This document shows positions 37,125-48,163 of a DNA stretch of 64,000 bases, in pieces; the stretch's first letter is position 1, and every line of letters starts with the position of its first letter. The stretch spans positions 14,788,479-14,852,478 of the forward strand of contig OZ017800.1 of assembly GCA_963969395.1 (NCBI GenBank), in the 5' to 3' direction. The position numbers and the translations under genes are program-made. The notes below the pieces were generated by a model that was not told the origin of the DNA, ran no database searches, and worked only from the letters and a program-made list of their open reading frames with translations. Source of the DNA: Pseudoscleropodium purum. Its lineage: Eukaryota; Streptophyta; Bryopsida; Hypnales; Brachytheciaceae.

Positions 37125-38200
37125 TGACATACCTAGCTTTGATTTAGCATAAATTTTTGACAATCACTCCAAACAACTTGAAACTTTTTCACATTATAGA
37201 TTAGCTATTCAAATACATGGCAAATTTTGTTAAAATGGCGGTATTTCATTAATTTGGCACTTTTGGAAGTTCAGACTACGGAATTTGAATTGTTTTTTTT
37301 GTACTAGGATCTACATGAGTTCTAGATTTTTGAAATCTACAACTCTCCTAGATATTTGAAATCTATACCGGTCCTAGACTTTTCAGATTGCTCAATCTAA
37401 TATCTATGCCAGTCATAGATTTTTGAAATCTAGAACTCTCCTAGATATTTGAAATCTATATTGGTTATAGACTTTTCAGACTGCTCAATCTAATATCTAT
37501 ATCAGTCATAGATTTTTGAAATCTAAAAGCAACCTAGATGTTAGCAATGTATGCTTGTCCTAGATGTCAAGGTGTGAAAATGGCATATGGAATACCACCA
37601 TTTTAATGAAATTCGCCATGTATACACATACCAAATTTCATTGATGTCTAAAATATTTGACGATTTTTATGGACATTTTACTATTATTCCTTAACCTTTC
37701 TCAAGGTACCTTAGAAATTGCCATACCTAGATTTGTTTTAGCATAACTTTTGAATAGTGAATCCAAATAGCTTGAAACTTAGTTACATTGTAGATCAAAT
37801 ATTCAAGTACAAAAAAACCAAATTTCATTTTCTTTTAAGTTACTTTTTTGACTTATATGATTATTTTACCACTACTAACTTTCTAATCCTTCACTACTTC
37901 TTCAACTTGGTTGTATTTTAGTCCATAATTCTTAGATCTTAAGTCCATTGAAGCCAAAATTTTGATATAAGCTAGAAAATAAGAAAAGAAAAATATCCTC
38001 AAAGTTTCATTTCCATTGCACAAGATTTCAATAAGAATGAAGCTCCTCAATATTGCCCTCCTTGGCTACTTTTGAATCCAAACACCTCCACTTCAAGTCT
38101 CATAACGTTTTCTCCATAATAGATATAGATCCAAAACTTGGTATTATAGTAGATTAAGTATACAAAAATTCAAATCCAGATCTTGCATTCATCCAACACT
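37125..38200 (+). repeat. Diverged direct repeats with inner tandem
   Basis: 'catacctagctttgatttagcataa..ttttga' with 'ccaaa.agcttgaaact' occurs at about 37125 and again at about 37715, and a weaker third version lies near 38090. Between the first two, a roughly 110-bp unit ('ctcctagatatttgaaatct', 'tagacttttcag', 'ctcaatctaatatct') is repeated at about 37345 and 37440. Non-coding. Confidence 0.6.
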
Positions 38201-38313
38201 TCTTCAAAATGAAACACAAACTCCTTCAAATCAATGTTCTTTCAATATCAACCACAACAAGTACACAACCAGCATCCAAAGTGCCTCCCACACCTCTCAA
38301 CACACCAAAACAC

Positions 38314-38316
<3 letters not shown>

Positions 38317-38352
<36 letters not shown>
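38317..38352. repeat. (AG)n microsatellite
   Basis: About 18 perfect AG dinucleotides. Confidence 0.95.
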
Positions 38353-38353
<1 letters not shown>

Positions 38354-38652
38354 AAAGGACCAACCCTTGCTTCAAATAGACATCCAAACTCTAAGGCAGC
38401 TAGCCCTAACTCTAATCCAATAACTTAGGTATTAAATACTAATCAATCGGTTATCAACCAGTGGCTAGCAAGAACAAGTGAACTAACAATAAGCTCTTAA
38501 TACTAGCAAGGCTCAATACTAACACATTCTTTTAACAAACAAAGATGTCTCATTTAATTAGTAGACAGCCCACATCATGACATACACCCTTTATAAACCT
38601 GCACATTTTCCGGTAAGTGTGAGTTTAAAAAAGAAAATAATGTGGGCCAACT

Positions 38653-39032
38653 TTAGTCTTTGGTGACTTGGTTATCTTGAAAGTCTTTGCAATCATCATC
38701 TTCTACTCCTTGGGCGTCACCTTCATCTTTATCGCCTTGGTCATCACATCTTTCTTCAATGTTGAACTCATCATCTTCAATCTCCTAAGATGAATGATCT
38801 TCATCTCTTTTTTGAAAAATTTTAATTCGTTTTTCTGTAATTGAAATTCTCAACTCTATGCCATTGAGCTCTCGTAATAAATATGCAACATTATCATAGA
38901 CTTGTTTGATAGCATATAGCCTAAATTACCTTTTTGCAAATTTCCTAGCTATACTATGTTGATTATCTAAACTACTATCATAAACCAACACCTAATTGCC
39001 ATTTTGAATAGTTGTAGGATGCAACCAATGTT
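38653..39032 (-). pseudogene. Ty3/gypsy integrase C-terminus (GPY/F-type), with stops
   Basis: The minus strand reads VLVYDSSLDNQHSIARKFAK, then a stop and FRLYAIKQVYDNVAYLLREL, LRISITEKRIKIF, then an acidic tail (EERCDDQGDKDEGD) to TAA at 38653. This matches the C-terminal module of gypsy integrases (strand 'D.VLVYDS', the W-GPY/F turn, 'LREL.G', basic end). Both stops before the turn fall where the family has Trp, and the GPY turn reads RLY. All are single G-to-A or C-to-T steps. The catalytic DDE core expected upstream was not found. Dead copy. Confidence 0.65.
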
Positions 39033-39600
39033 TTTAATCAAAACTCTCTTTTTTCTTCACCCTAGCCTTTTTCAACCTCCTCGTAGCAATTTTCAATTTG
39101 AGGATAACTTTGAGCATCCTTTATACTGCCTTGCAAGGTAGATTGATACAACTTCAACTAACAAAGATTGCGATGAATCCCTTCAAGTCTTCAACTTATT
39201 GACATGCAATAGGTGTAATAGTTGCACTTTTGGTCATAACAATATCCTCCAGAACAAGAGTATTCATCTAACTTTTATCCTCAAATAAAAGATAGTTTGT
39301 CTCTTCCAAGTCGATAACATGTAATTTGTAGCTTTGAGATGACAAGATGTCCAGGACCTTTGTATTGCCTTCTTCTTGCAAAACTAATTCAATTTGAGAA
39401 GGTGTCGACTAGGAAGATATTTTTGATTCTAGTGCTTTCAATTTCAACCGCAATACTTCATTCTTAGATCTTGTGCTCTTCAACTCTACTATGGCCTCCT
39501 TGAGCACCATTTCCTTAGCCTTGTCCTCTTCTTCTTCCAACCTTCGCTTTTCACCTTCATTGTCCCACTAATTATATTCCTGCTTTACAATAGAAATGGC
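39033..39600 (-). pseudogene. Decayed coiled-coil ORF preceding the integrase remnant
   Basis: The minus strand reads GEKRRLEEEEDKAKEMVLKE, LKSTRSKNEVLRLKLKALES, then LVLQEEGNTKVLDILSSQSY and, after stops, KARVKKKESFD running into the integrase frame. Strong coiled-coil character in the first part. Family unknown. It takes the place of the integrase catalytic core, so the two may have been brought together by deletion or recombination. Confidence 0.4.
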
Positions 39601-39809
39601 CTCCCTAGTCTGCATTGAATCTACATATCTACCTTTTGGTCTTGAATTGCGTTCCTAAACAACTTTAGTATTGTTGTTACTATTGCTAAATACTATAATT
39701 ACACCATTTTTCATTGTCTCAATTTGCCCTTCAACAAATTCATGTTCGGGATCCTTGCTCACGAGTACTCCTTGAAGTTGTGACTCCAACTCTTGCCCTG
39801 TAGGAATCA

Positions 39810-42720
39810 CTATGTCATGCCCACGCTACACAAACATTGGTATAGACTTAAAGGAAGTTCAAACATCTTTAATTGGTGCAATTGACAGATCCAAATAATT
39901 TGCTGGATGCAATTGATTGTCACCCCCCTATTGAGCTCATTTCCTTGATTTGCAAGGTTGGAACCAACATCGCTATCTTTTGTATCTGATTCTATAGACT
40001 TGTTCATCCCAAACTAGTCAATTCCATTGGGTCCTACAATTGGATTTGCTTCTGATCCACCCAAGTGCTCTAAATTCTCACTAAAGTCCTTAGATTTGCT
40101 GCTACTATCATTTAACAACTCTAGACGACCCTCAAAAAGTCCCAAAAATGTAGTTCAAATGTAGTGCCACTTGTATGTTGAGTTTCAGTGAAGGAAGTCA
40201 TTCATGTCCAATTTGTCCACCAGCTTCATCTTCACATGTTCTTTGGTTAGGACAATTGTATTGCCTATTTTGTAAAAAAACAAACTCTATACCTTTATAA
40301 ACAAATTTCTATGTAAATATAGTCTTCTCTACAACATTTTTATCAAAGCCATTGAATAAGACACTATCCTCGAGTTGAAGATAATCAATCTATGTGACAA
40401 ATGTTAGAAAGATTCTATACCTCCTATTGTATAAAAACAAATATCAACCATGAACTATAGAGTACTAGTATCCTCAATTCAAGGATAATAACATTGGGAC
40501 ATAAAGAATACCTTGGTTGCTAGTATGTACTTGGATCTAGTGTAGACACCTAGAACATTTTCACCTGGCCAAGCAAAGGTCGAAAGCATTTCTAAGTAGA
40601 ACTTTTTTGGCAATTCCAATTAATAGATTCTCAATTTTGCTTCATTGTTCCTTGTTGGGTTGTTGTAATATGGTATGCTCCTCAGTGTTTTGTACTTGTC
40701 CTTTGTTGAAATTTTGAACAGCCAAGCATAAGAACAGTTCTTTGTGAATAGAAAAATTAGTGTCACTAGGGCGGCATTTTCATAGTTGGTGGCATTATTT
40801 AGCATATTGACCTTGCCTAAAATGTAGCAAGAGATCTTGGAGTCATAATCCTACATCTTGGAAGCAATATAGTTCATAACAGTCTTCATGTCCATGAAAT
40901 CTCTAATATTGAAGAATTAGATGCTTGGGCAGGACATACTGTGCACCATGTGAGTAGCCAAGTACTTCAAGAAAGGCACAAGTGGTGGCTCAATAATAGT
41001 TGGTGGCTTACTCCATTTGTGCTTTTGGGGCCTCATGGAGATCCATTATCCCTAATCACAACACTCCATCATTATACTTCCACAAAAAATTTGTTACAAT
41101 TGACATAAAAGCTCTCTCAAATCCGTGTATGTCTACATCTCCAAATGGCTACCTCAATTAATATTTCAGAATGATGAAGCGCCAGAACATAATTAGGAGC
41201 TCAAGAAATATTTTGACAAATTCCTCCACTCATTTTGTTTTGGAAAGGTGCCTCCAAAAGTAGTTGCTTAGAGTGGTGGACAATAAAAAATACCATGTTG
41301 ATGAAGAGAATTGGTTATTAACTTTCCACTTCTACTACTCCTTGTCTTTGACATTTCCAAAAGTGTCCTTGAACTTCAACGGCTTCTTAAAGCCATAAGA
41401 TCTTGATAAATATCTTTCTTTTGTTTTTTGCACTCCACCCAATTTGTAGCTACCCAATTGTCTTTGATTAGAACCTTGATCCTGAAGGTTGAGACTTTTG
41501 GGTACTTTCAATTTTTGTTTAAAGTCTTATTTAGCAGATGCAAAGCAAAGTCTCTAAGGTCTACATCCTTACACAGTCCCCATTGCTTTAAAAACTCCTT
41601 CAATAAGAAGTTCTTAGGGCTAAACTTCTTGTCTCCTTTGTATGCTTTAGTAGTGAAGGGATGTATTAGTTTCTCTTTTGTGTATTTAATAAGAAAATTC
41701 TCCCACAACTTGAACATATCATTGGGAAGGGTAATGATTTGAATTTTACTCTTAACATCATTGATAGTATTGACATTTGCTCCTTCTTTATCTGGGTTAA
41801 TATTTTTATACCATAGAATGACAAGTTTCTTGAACTTCTATAGGATATAAAAATATATTTAGCTAGGCATTAAATAATAAAAGGGAATTATCCACAAGTT
41901 GAGGATGATTGCATGAATGAAGATTGAAATGGATGAGGATGTTAACAATTGTATTGACTTTAGATATGCAATTATATAAAATAAATCTAGTCAAATTTGA
42001 AGCTAAATTTTACAAGAGCAAAAGATTTTTAGTTTTAAGTGAAGTATAACTAGTCAAGATAGGACACTTACTACATAATTTGTCACACTTAGAATGGATT
42101 TGTTTTTGCGAGTCATGGGATCTTTTGCTTGGTTGCATGGCCTACCTAGGTCAATCCAAACGTTGCACAAGCTAAGAATTTAGTCCCCCTACATTGACTA
42201 AGCACTATTGAGGTGGTTGGTTTGGTTGTAGAACTTGGAGATGCTTGCCAGCTTCAAAGGGTCCAATGTCCAAACAATGTGTGCATCCAAAAAACTTAGC
42301 TCTTTTGTGCACTTCTCCCTGCATTCCTTTGTCTACAATTGTATGGAGGACTCAATACTATGTTGCCTATAGATTATCATGAACTTGCTAGACTTGATTT
42401 TGCCCCATGACATTGGCGCTCTCTTTCAGAGGTCTTTGTTTTCATCTACAAGGAATAAGCAAACCTTTTGCCTTTGGGACTTGAACTGAATGATAGCAAG
42501 CTTCTTTTTCATGTCATAGACAATTGTTTGTTCCATCAAAAGAAAGTATGATTTGTGGTTTTACTTTAATTCTTTTTGGTATTGAGTGAACTTCTCATGA
42601 CCTTGAATCAAAATTGGAATGGCATCTTTGGCACTATAAATGTCTATAAGTGTTGATTTGGAGCCATTTAAAGATTTTTGAAGGCTTTGAAAGCCCATTT
42701 TGGGCTTGTTCTCCACAACA
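39810..42720 (-). pseudogene. Long decayed ORF, unrecognised, probably transposon-encoded
   Basis: The minus strand carries protein-like sense over about 2.9 kb, in several frames with stops. It starts after the leader at 42720 with MGFQSLQKSLNGSK, then IYSAKDAIPILIQGHEKF, VYDMKKKLAIIQFKSQRQK, and CTKELSFLDAHIVWTLDPL. An intron-like gap (about 42110-41845) has an ATAG acceptor. Then come KFKKLVILWYKNINPDKEG, LWENFLIKYTKEKLIHPF, YLATHMVHSMSC, NATNYENAALVTLIFLF, SYAWLFKISTKDKYKTLRS, GENVLGVYTRSKYILATK, and at 40007-39810 a final 65-codon frame. I recognise no known domain. The 5' part resembles the frame after the leader at 63.5 kb, so it belongs to a repeated family and is not a unique gene. 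Confidence 0.45.
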
Positions 42721-42960
42721 AAGGGAATGATCAGTTGTTAGAAAGTGTTTTCTTTCAAAAATTAAAATGAAAGTTAAAATTAAAATTCTTAAAATGCAAA
42801 ATCAAGTTGAAAAAAAAATTGGAAAATGACGTGGTAGGGTCTCAACTACGTCAAACTATTGTACAATCACTACAGAAGTACAATTCCCACAAATTCTAGA
42901 GCTTGATAATTCAAGGGCTTTTAGAGCTTTCAAAAATCTTCTAAAGTCCTTGCTATTTTT
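42720..42960 (-). repeat. Retroelement leader repeat, copy 2
   Basis: The minus strand matches plus 8640-8890 and minus 63790-63540 ('tttgacgtagttgagaccctaccacgtcat', 'tgattttgcattttaag', 'gagaacaagcccaaaatggg'). It sits directly upstream of the first Met-containing part of the decayed ORF, so it is a 5' leader or promoter-proximal region of that element. Confidence 0.55.
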
Positions 42961-43100
42961 TATCGACTACCAAAGGTTGACTTGTTCCATTTCTTGCTCG
43001 GTTCTCATTGTCTAGATTCATCTACATTTGAATTGTTTTATTAATTGAATCTAATAGAAAAATATCAAATAAGACTTAGTTGTCTTTTTGCTAATTTGAT

Positions 43101-43722
43101 TATCTTCGAGTTGAAGATAAATGTGATGACCAAAATTCATTTGAAATCATAAGATAGAATATGAAATGACTCAGAAGACTTAAGACATACTTACATTTAG
43201 CATTTAGTAATTTATTTACTTATTCTATTGAAGTTTATGTTTTTTCATACTTCATTTATTACTTTACAACAATAATGTTTTTATCTTCAACTCAAGGATA
43301 ACTCGTAATTCATTGCCATACTAAAATTTAGGAATATTGTATCATTGACTTGAGGATATGATAATCAATGTGTTGCATTTTGTTTTAGTTCCCTATGAAT
43401 AGTTGTACATGGAGATAGTTATCTTTGATTTAAAGATAGTTATTCTCAAGTTGAGGATACCTATTTTTATCTAATTGATTTATCCTTGAGTTGAAGATAA
43501 CTTATTTCTATTATTTAGCAATTAGCCATTTGAATTGAATTTTTGTTATCCTCAACTTGGAGATAATTTTTGTTAATGGATAGACTTTTATGAGGTAACT
43601 CATTCTATTTAGGAGTAGATTTGTGTATTTGTTGAGCCATTTATCATTTGTTCAAGAATAATATCCTAAATTCCATGACTTGGTTGAAGGGTTGAAGGAT
43701 GTTTATCCTCAAATCAAGGATA
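43101..43722. repeat. Cluster of eight 19-bp palindromes TATCCTCAASTTGAGGATA
   Basis: Nineteen-bp near-palindromes start at 43101, 43282, 43340, 43420, 43441, 43481, 43547 and 43704. Examples are TATCTTCGAGTTGAAGATA, TATTCTCAAGTTGAGGATA, TATCCTTGAGTTGAAGATA and TATCCTCAACTTGGAGATA. Length is constant while the inner bases vary, mostly in a way that keeps pairing of the arms. More copies lie at 39276, 40365, 40469, 41889 and 31441. The cluster lies 140-760 bp upstream of leader copy 2, where an element's promoter or protein-binding region would be. Function unknown. Confidence 0.8.
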
Positions 43723-44885
43723 ACTTTCTTTGAGATCAAAAACCCTAAAACATGCAACTACTCAAAGAATTTTCTACAAAGTTAGAAGCCTTTTTGAAAT
43801 TAGGATAGATACTATAAGCATGTAAATTCTTATAAGAAGTATATACAATTTGTAGATGTAGATGCAAAAATACCAATGAATTGTATATGGACTATCTATT
43901 TGCTTTGTGTTTGTAATGAATAGAATGTGAAGGAATTTACTTACCTACAAATTTTGATGAATCTAAAATAAAAATACAAACAAGTACTCTTAGCTTCATG
44001 AGCTCTTTTGCAATTCAAAATATAATAGAATTTGCACTTGTAGCAATAGAAAGTTTGTATACCATTTTCAACAAATCCATACAATATGAAGTGCATCAAT
44101 ATATTCCTACAAAGTATGAACTTAGGAATGCACGCTAGAAGCAACCAACTCTTCATACAAAACAAGCATGAAATGATACTAGAAATACACTAATATACCA
44201 AATATGACAAATTTCATTTTGAATTTTTGATTCTTCTTACCTAAAATATTGATAAGATTCAACTACAAGTTGTTTCATAGTAAACTATTTATTGCAATAA
44301 AATTCCACCACAATGAAACACCAACACAATAAAATTCCAATGGTATCATTGGTACCTATCAATTCCAACTACAATGTCAAGTTGAAGTGCAATCCTTGCA
44401 AACACAAATGCAATTCAAATTTAATATCAAACTTGACACAAGTTTAGTGGACAAGCACCTAAGCACAAGAAATTAAATTTTCAAATGGAACTTGTTGATT
44501 GAAAACTAACCACTTCAAGAGACTCCCAATGAACCACAACATTGCACACAAATTCAATTCATCCAAAAAAAACTCCCAAATTGGGACATGTTGCTGTGAG
44601 GTATTTTTTCACTAACTTTTACTTTTTGTCAAGTACCAGTAGTATAGGAGTTCATTCGTAGATAAGCCAACATAGTCTATCGTTAGTGCATCTAATGTCA
44701 CTTTTAAAGTAGATTTAGGTTATGTGTAAACTAACTTTATAAATCATACTTGGAAACTTTATTCTTATACTTTTATTCTTTTTCTTTCTTTCTTTCTTCC
44801 CAAGTTCTCTCAATTTGGTGGACAGTCCATTACCACTAATGCAGACACAATGCTCTAAGAGTCCCGGTCCTATATAATATTCTAG
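43723..44885. other. No feature recognised
   Basis: AT-rich DNA between the palindrome cluster and the GGCAAYACGTC region. Frames at 43941-44165 and 44715-44897 have no motif. Confidence 0.45.
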
Positions 44886-44889
44886 GGTG

Positions 44890-45572
44890 GGCAACACGTC
44901 TTTGGCAACACGTCAAGCTAGGCAACACGTCTTATACATGGATGCAGCCTATGACCTAATTATATATATACAAGATAATATTTTTTAAATATACAAATAA
45001 TTTTTTAATTAACACCTTTTTATGTGTTGGGCAATAGGGCCAGTAATTGTTCTTTCTGAGCTTTTTGAATCTATATGCAAAATGACTACACGTAGTAGTC
45101 TCAGTGGGCAATACGTCCAGTATGCAAGGTATGAAATGTTTAGGACAAAATACCAGATTCTTAGTCTTTGAGCTTCCTCCTTTCTTTTAAGATTGGGCAA
45201 CAAGTCTTAGGGCAATAGGTCCAAAACCACAAGGTGAGTCATTCCTAAACATAAACAAACATATATCAACCACAAAGAACATATAATCTCACAATTCCGT
45301 CCAATTCTAAATCCAAAATATGAATTACAAATTTTATTTTAGAAGTTGTAGGACAGGTATTCCAAATGAGGTTCACGGCCCAAGGGCTGTTCGAAAAATT
45401 TGGATATTTATTTTGTTTTCGATCAATTCATCCAAATTTTGAGGTCAAAATTTCAATTTTATTAATGTAATTTAATTTATGGCCTGTAGGTCCTATTGCC
45501 ATACCAAAGATCCTAAGACCGTGCTAGGGGGCCTATAACCGTGGGTCAGACCTATAAGCATGGCAACACATC
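44890..45572. repeat. Scattered 11-bp motif GGCAAYANGTC, seven copies
   Basis: GGCAACACGTC is at 44890, 44904 and 44921. Variants are at 45107 (GGCAATACGTC), 45196 (GGCAACAAGTC), 45211 (GGCAATAGGTC) and 45562 (GGCAACACATC); a weaker GGCAATAGGGC lies near 45030. All seven are in the same orientation. The motif carries an ACGT core as in bZIP sites. It falls at the U5-like end of LTR-like flank B; flank A has related 'gacaatagggcc' near 29510. Confidence 0.65.
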
Positions 45573-46234
45573 TGAATGGGTCAAGGGTAACAAATCAGGA
45601 TTTCTTTCAAATCCCTAATTTCTTCCTGTCGATGCTGCCGCGACACCGATCGGAGCTTCAAATTTGCGATTTTCTTCCTATCGCGCCTCAAATCCAAGTT
45701 TTCGCAGATAGTTGTGTCGATCTTTGCTTTCCGACCTTTGCTGCGTCCTCACCAATCAAGACCCAATCGATCGACCGATTATTGAAGCTTCATCGATGTC
45801 GCAATCTCTCCAACCCAATTACGAAATTCTTGTAATCCACTACTATCTAGCAGCACAGACGTCTGTTTGAAAACCGATATTTGGTGGTGAGTTTCAGTTT
45901 TTGCGAAGTGAGAGCTACAATTGTTTGAAATAGCAGGCCTAGCGTCGTCGCTAGCGCAGATTGCTCTCACTTCTGTTCCCTCGAGTTTCGAAAACCATAT
46001 AGAGAATCCAGCCACCCTTCTTAACAATTGCACTTGCAGAACAATGACAATTTCCGATTCCACTTCCGTCAAACTCCAATCTCCACCTGCCAGACGCTTA
46101 CACCAATTTCCGCAGCCTTCACCAAACACCCAAGTCTCAGACTTTACTTTCTCCAATCGTTGGCCTCACTATGACTGTTGGGATTGGCCTTGCGCAATCA
46201 CATCCTGGAATCACTAAATTTGTTCCAACGCCGC

Positions 46235-46577
46235 CAGGGTTGACACGATGTTCGGACGTCCAGGACGTCCGGATGCGGACGCTATATCTGCAGCGTCCGC
46301 TGACATTCGCGTCCTGGCAGACGCAGCGTCCGCCTGTCCCCCGTCCGCCCCGTCCGTCTGTCCGCCCGATTACGGCCGTCCGATCGACGCGCGGACTGAT
46401 CTGGTCCACACGATCTGGGCGTCCGCCTCGGGCCGTCCGCCCCGTCCGTCCGCCCCGCCCGTCCGCTTTCCGACGGCGGTCGGGACGCTGCGTCCGCTAG
46501 TGTCCATGCGTCCGGATGTCCGGACGTCCGGAAAACGGACGCTATTTTGGGGCGGACGTTGACATTCGTCAACCCTG
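46235..46577. mobile_element. Non-autonomous hAT element 1 (343 bp), GC-rich
   Basis: Ten-bp perfect terminal inverted repeats (CAGGGTTGAC ... GTCAACCCTG) with CAGGG/CCCTG ends typical of hAT. They are flanked by an 8-bp target duplication, AACGCCGC at 46227-46234 and AACGCCGT at 46578-46585 (7 of 8). The interior is very GC-rich and made of CGTCCG/CGGACG units, including 'ggacgtccgg' palindromes, so it could fold extensively. It encodes no transposase. The 104-109 codon Arg/Pro-rich frames across it are artefacts of the repeat. Confidence 0.9.
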
Positions 46578-46585
46578 AACGCCGT

Positions 46586-47295
46586 TGAGCCACACTGCTC
46601 TGATCGTCCAAATGCTCAAGCCTGGTTGGAATTGCTACAACAGTTTGTCACCACCAGAATGCTTCGACACAATTTTTAATTTTTAAAATGAACAAATTGC
46701 AAATTCAGAAAGGCCAGAATACGCAATTGCAATAATTATCAAAACACACATTTCACAGCTTACAAAATCAAACACTCGAATATACAAACAGAGCGCAATA
46801 GAATAAAATGGATTTACACTAAAGAAAATTTTAGTTTTTTTTATAAATTATAAAACGAAAGAAAGTACAGACATGTGCTTCCTGAATGCACAATGAGAGA
46901 GGGAGAAAAAAAATTCGTTTTTCTTGTATCTTTTGAAACATGGAAGAAAGCTCACACCTCTTCCAATCATTTTTTTTTTATCCAATTCTATGCCTCATTC
47001 ATCCATTTTGCAATTTTTCATCCATATTGAGTCCCATTCATCCCTTCTAGCCCCTTTTGGAATCTTTCATCCATCTATGCAGTTTTTCATCCATTTCATA
47101 CTTCATCCATCCAAACTGCCCTATTCACACTGCATAAAGTTTAAAAATTGCTTTTTCAATTACTTTTAGCTACTTTCTGTTTTTTAGTGTTTTTAGTCTA
47201 CTTTTAAGCTATTTTTCTACTTTTTAGACTACTTTCTACATACTTTTTCAATAAAAACTAAAAAGTAACCTAAAAACTAAAAATTTTATTCTACA
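46586..47295. other. Remainder of LTR-like flank B, no gene
   Basis: AT-rich sequence with 'caattgcaataatt', a GAGAGAGGGAG run near 46893, and 'catccat' repeats (46995-47115). An 81-codon frame at 46924-47169 is a translation of these CATCCAT-type repeats. Confidence 0.5.
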
Positions 47296-47374
47296 GTTGC
47301 CTACATGTGTGCATTGATAGCATCTTGAAAGAAACACTAGAAGAAAACCTTGTTGCCTCCAACACAATCAACAT

Positions 47375-47462
47375 GATGTATATGTTTTCTGAAACATAGA
47401 AACGCAATATTTTGCGTTGAAGTTGATGTTTCAATGTTTCAGAAAACATATATGTCATCAGA
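47375..47462. repeat. 88-bp foldback sequence
   Basis: 'gatgtatatgttttctgaaacat' pairs with 'atgtttcagaaaacatatatgtcatc'. The centre CGCAATATTTTGCG is itself a palindrome. One arm has about 12 extra bases. It could be a miniature transposon or a structured transcript. Confidence 0.7.
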
Positions 47463-47669
47463 ATTGTCTTATCACATAGAATTTTGGGTTTTAGTATCTA
47501 ATGTTGCATGTTGTGTATGACAAATGTCAAATAAGCATGACGACGTCATTGAATAACGATTTAGGTGTTTTTTTTTAAACCCTAGAATAAATGGATTCTA
47601 TCGATGTGGCTAGTCTATAAGAGTGATGTGGAAAGCGAAGACCATGTTAGCATGAGTGACTACGAGGCA

Positions 47670-47765
47670 AGGAGGCAACCTCGAGTTGAGGAGGTGACCT
47701 TGGGTTGAAGGGGCAACTTTGGGTTGAGGGGCAACCTTGGATCAAGGGACAACCTTAGGTCAAAA
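47670..47765. repeat. About 20-bp minisatellite
   Basis: Four to five copies of a 'ggggcaaccttgggttgag'-like unit (gaggcaacctcgagttgag, gaggtgaccttgggttgaag, gggcaactttgggttgag, gggcaaccttggatcaag). Confidence 0.75.
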
Positions 47766-48163
47766 TTGTCAAAAAAAAACTTTCAAAATTACCATTTCTA
47801 GTGCAAAGAGCAAAAGATATTAAATGGTATTTTTGCATATATATATATAACCATAGGACCTTGTAGTAGAATAGTTAGAAAATATATGGAAAAAATTCTA
47901 GACACTTTGACCACATAGATCGCAAAATAAATGCATTCAAAGTATAGAAACCAATTTTTTTGGCATAGTGGCAAATTAGTTTTAATAGACTATGAATCTT
48001 CTTTAACTAAAAAAGTTTGCACTATAGATTTTGAATTAAAAAATTTTCATCATTCAAAATTGAATTAAAAAAATTAAAAAATTAAAATAATGTAGTTTTC
48101 ATTCTTAAAATAAATTGTTAAGTAGAAGAAGGTTTAGGATAGAGGGAAAGTGCTCAAGTCATC

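Larger units (their letters stand above)
45340..47295 (-). mobile_element. LTR-like flank B of a large decayed retroelement
   Basis: Related to flank A (29.6-31.26 kb) through the landmarks listed there. On the minus strand it opens TGTAGAATAAAA at 47295, comparable to TGTGGTAGTC at 31262. It was later split by a hAT element (46235-46577). Open frames at 45560-46217 (91-125 codons, both strands) lie in its GC-richer U5-like part and have no motif. I could not find the matching target duplication or a clean primer site. Confidence 0.45.

Noticed and set aside
45560..46217. Open frames of 91, 98 and 125 codons on both strands as a possible gene
   Set aside because: They overlap on opposite strands, have no motif, and lie inside LTR-like flank B.
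46137..46611. Arg/Pro-rich frames of 90-109 codons
   Set aside because: They are translations of the CGTCCG units of the hAT element and occur in several frames at once.
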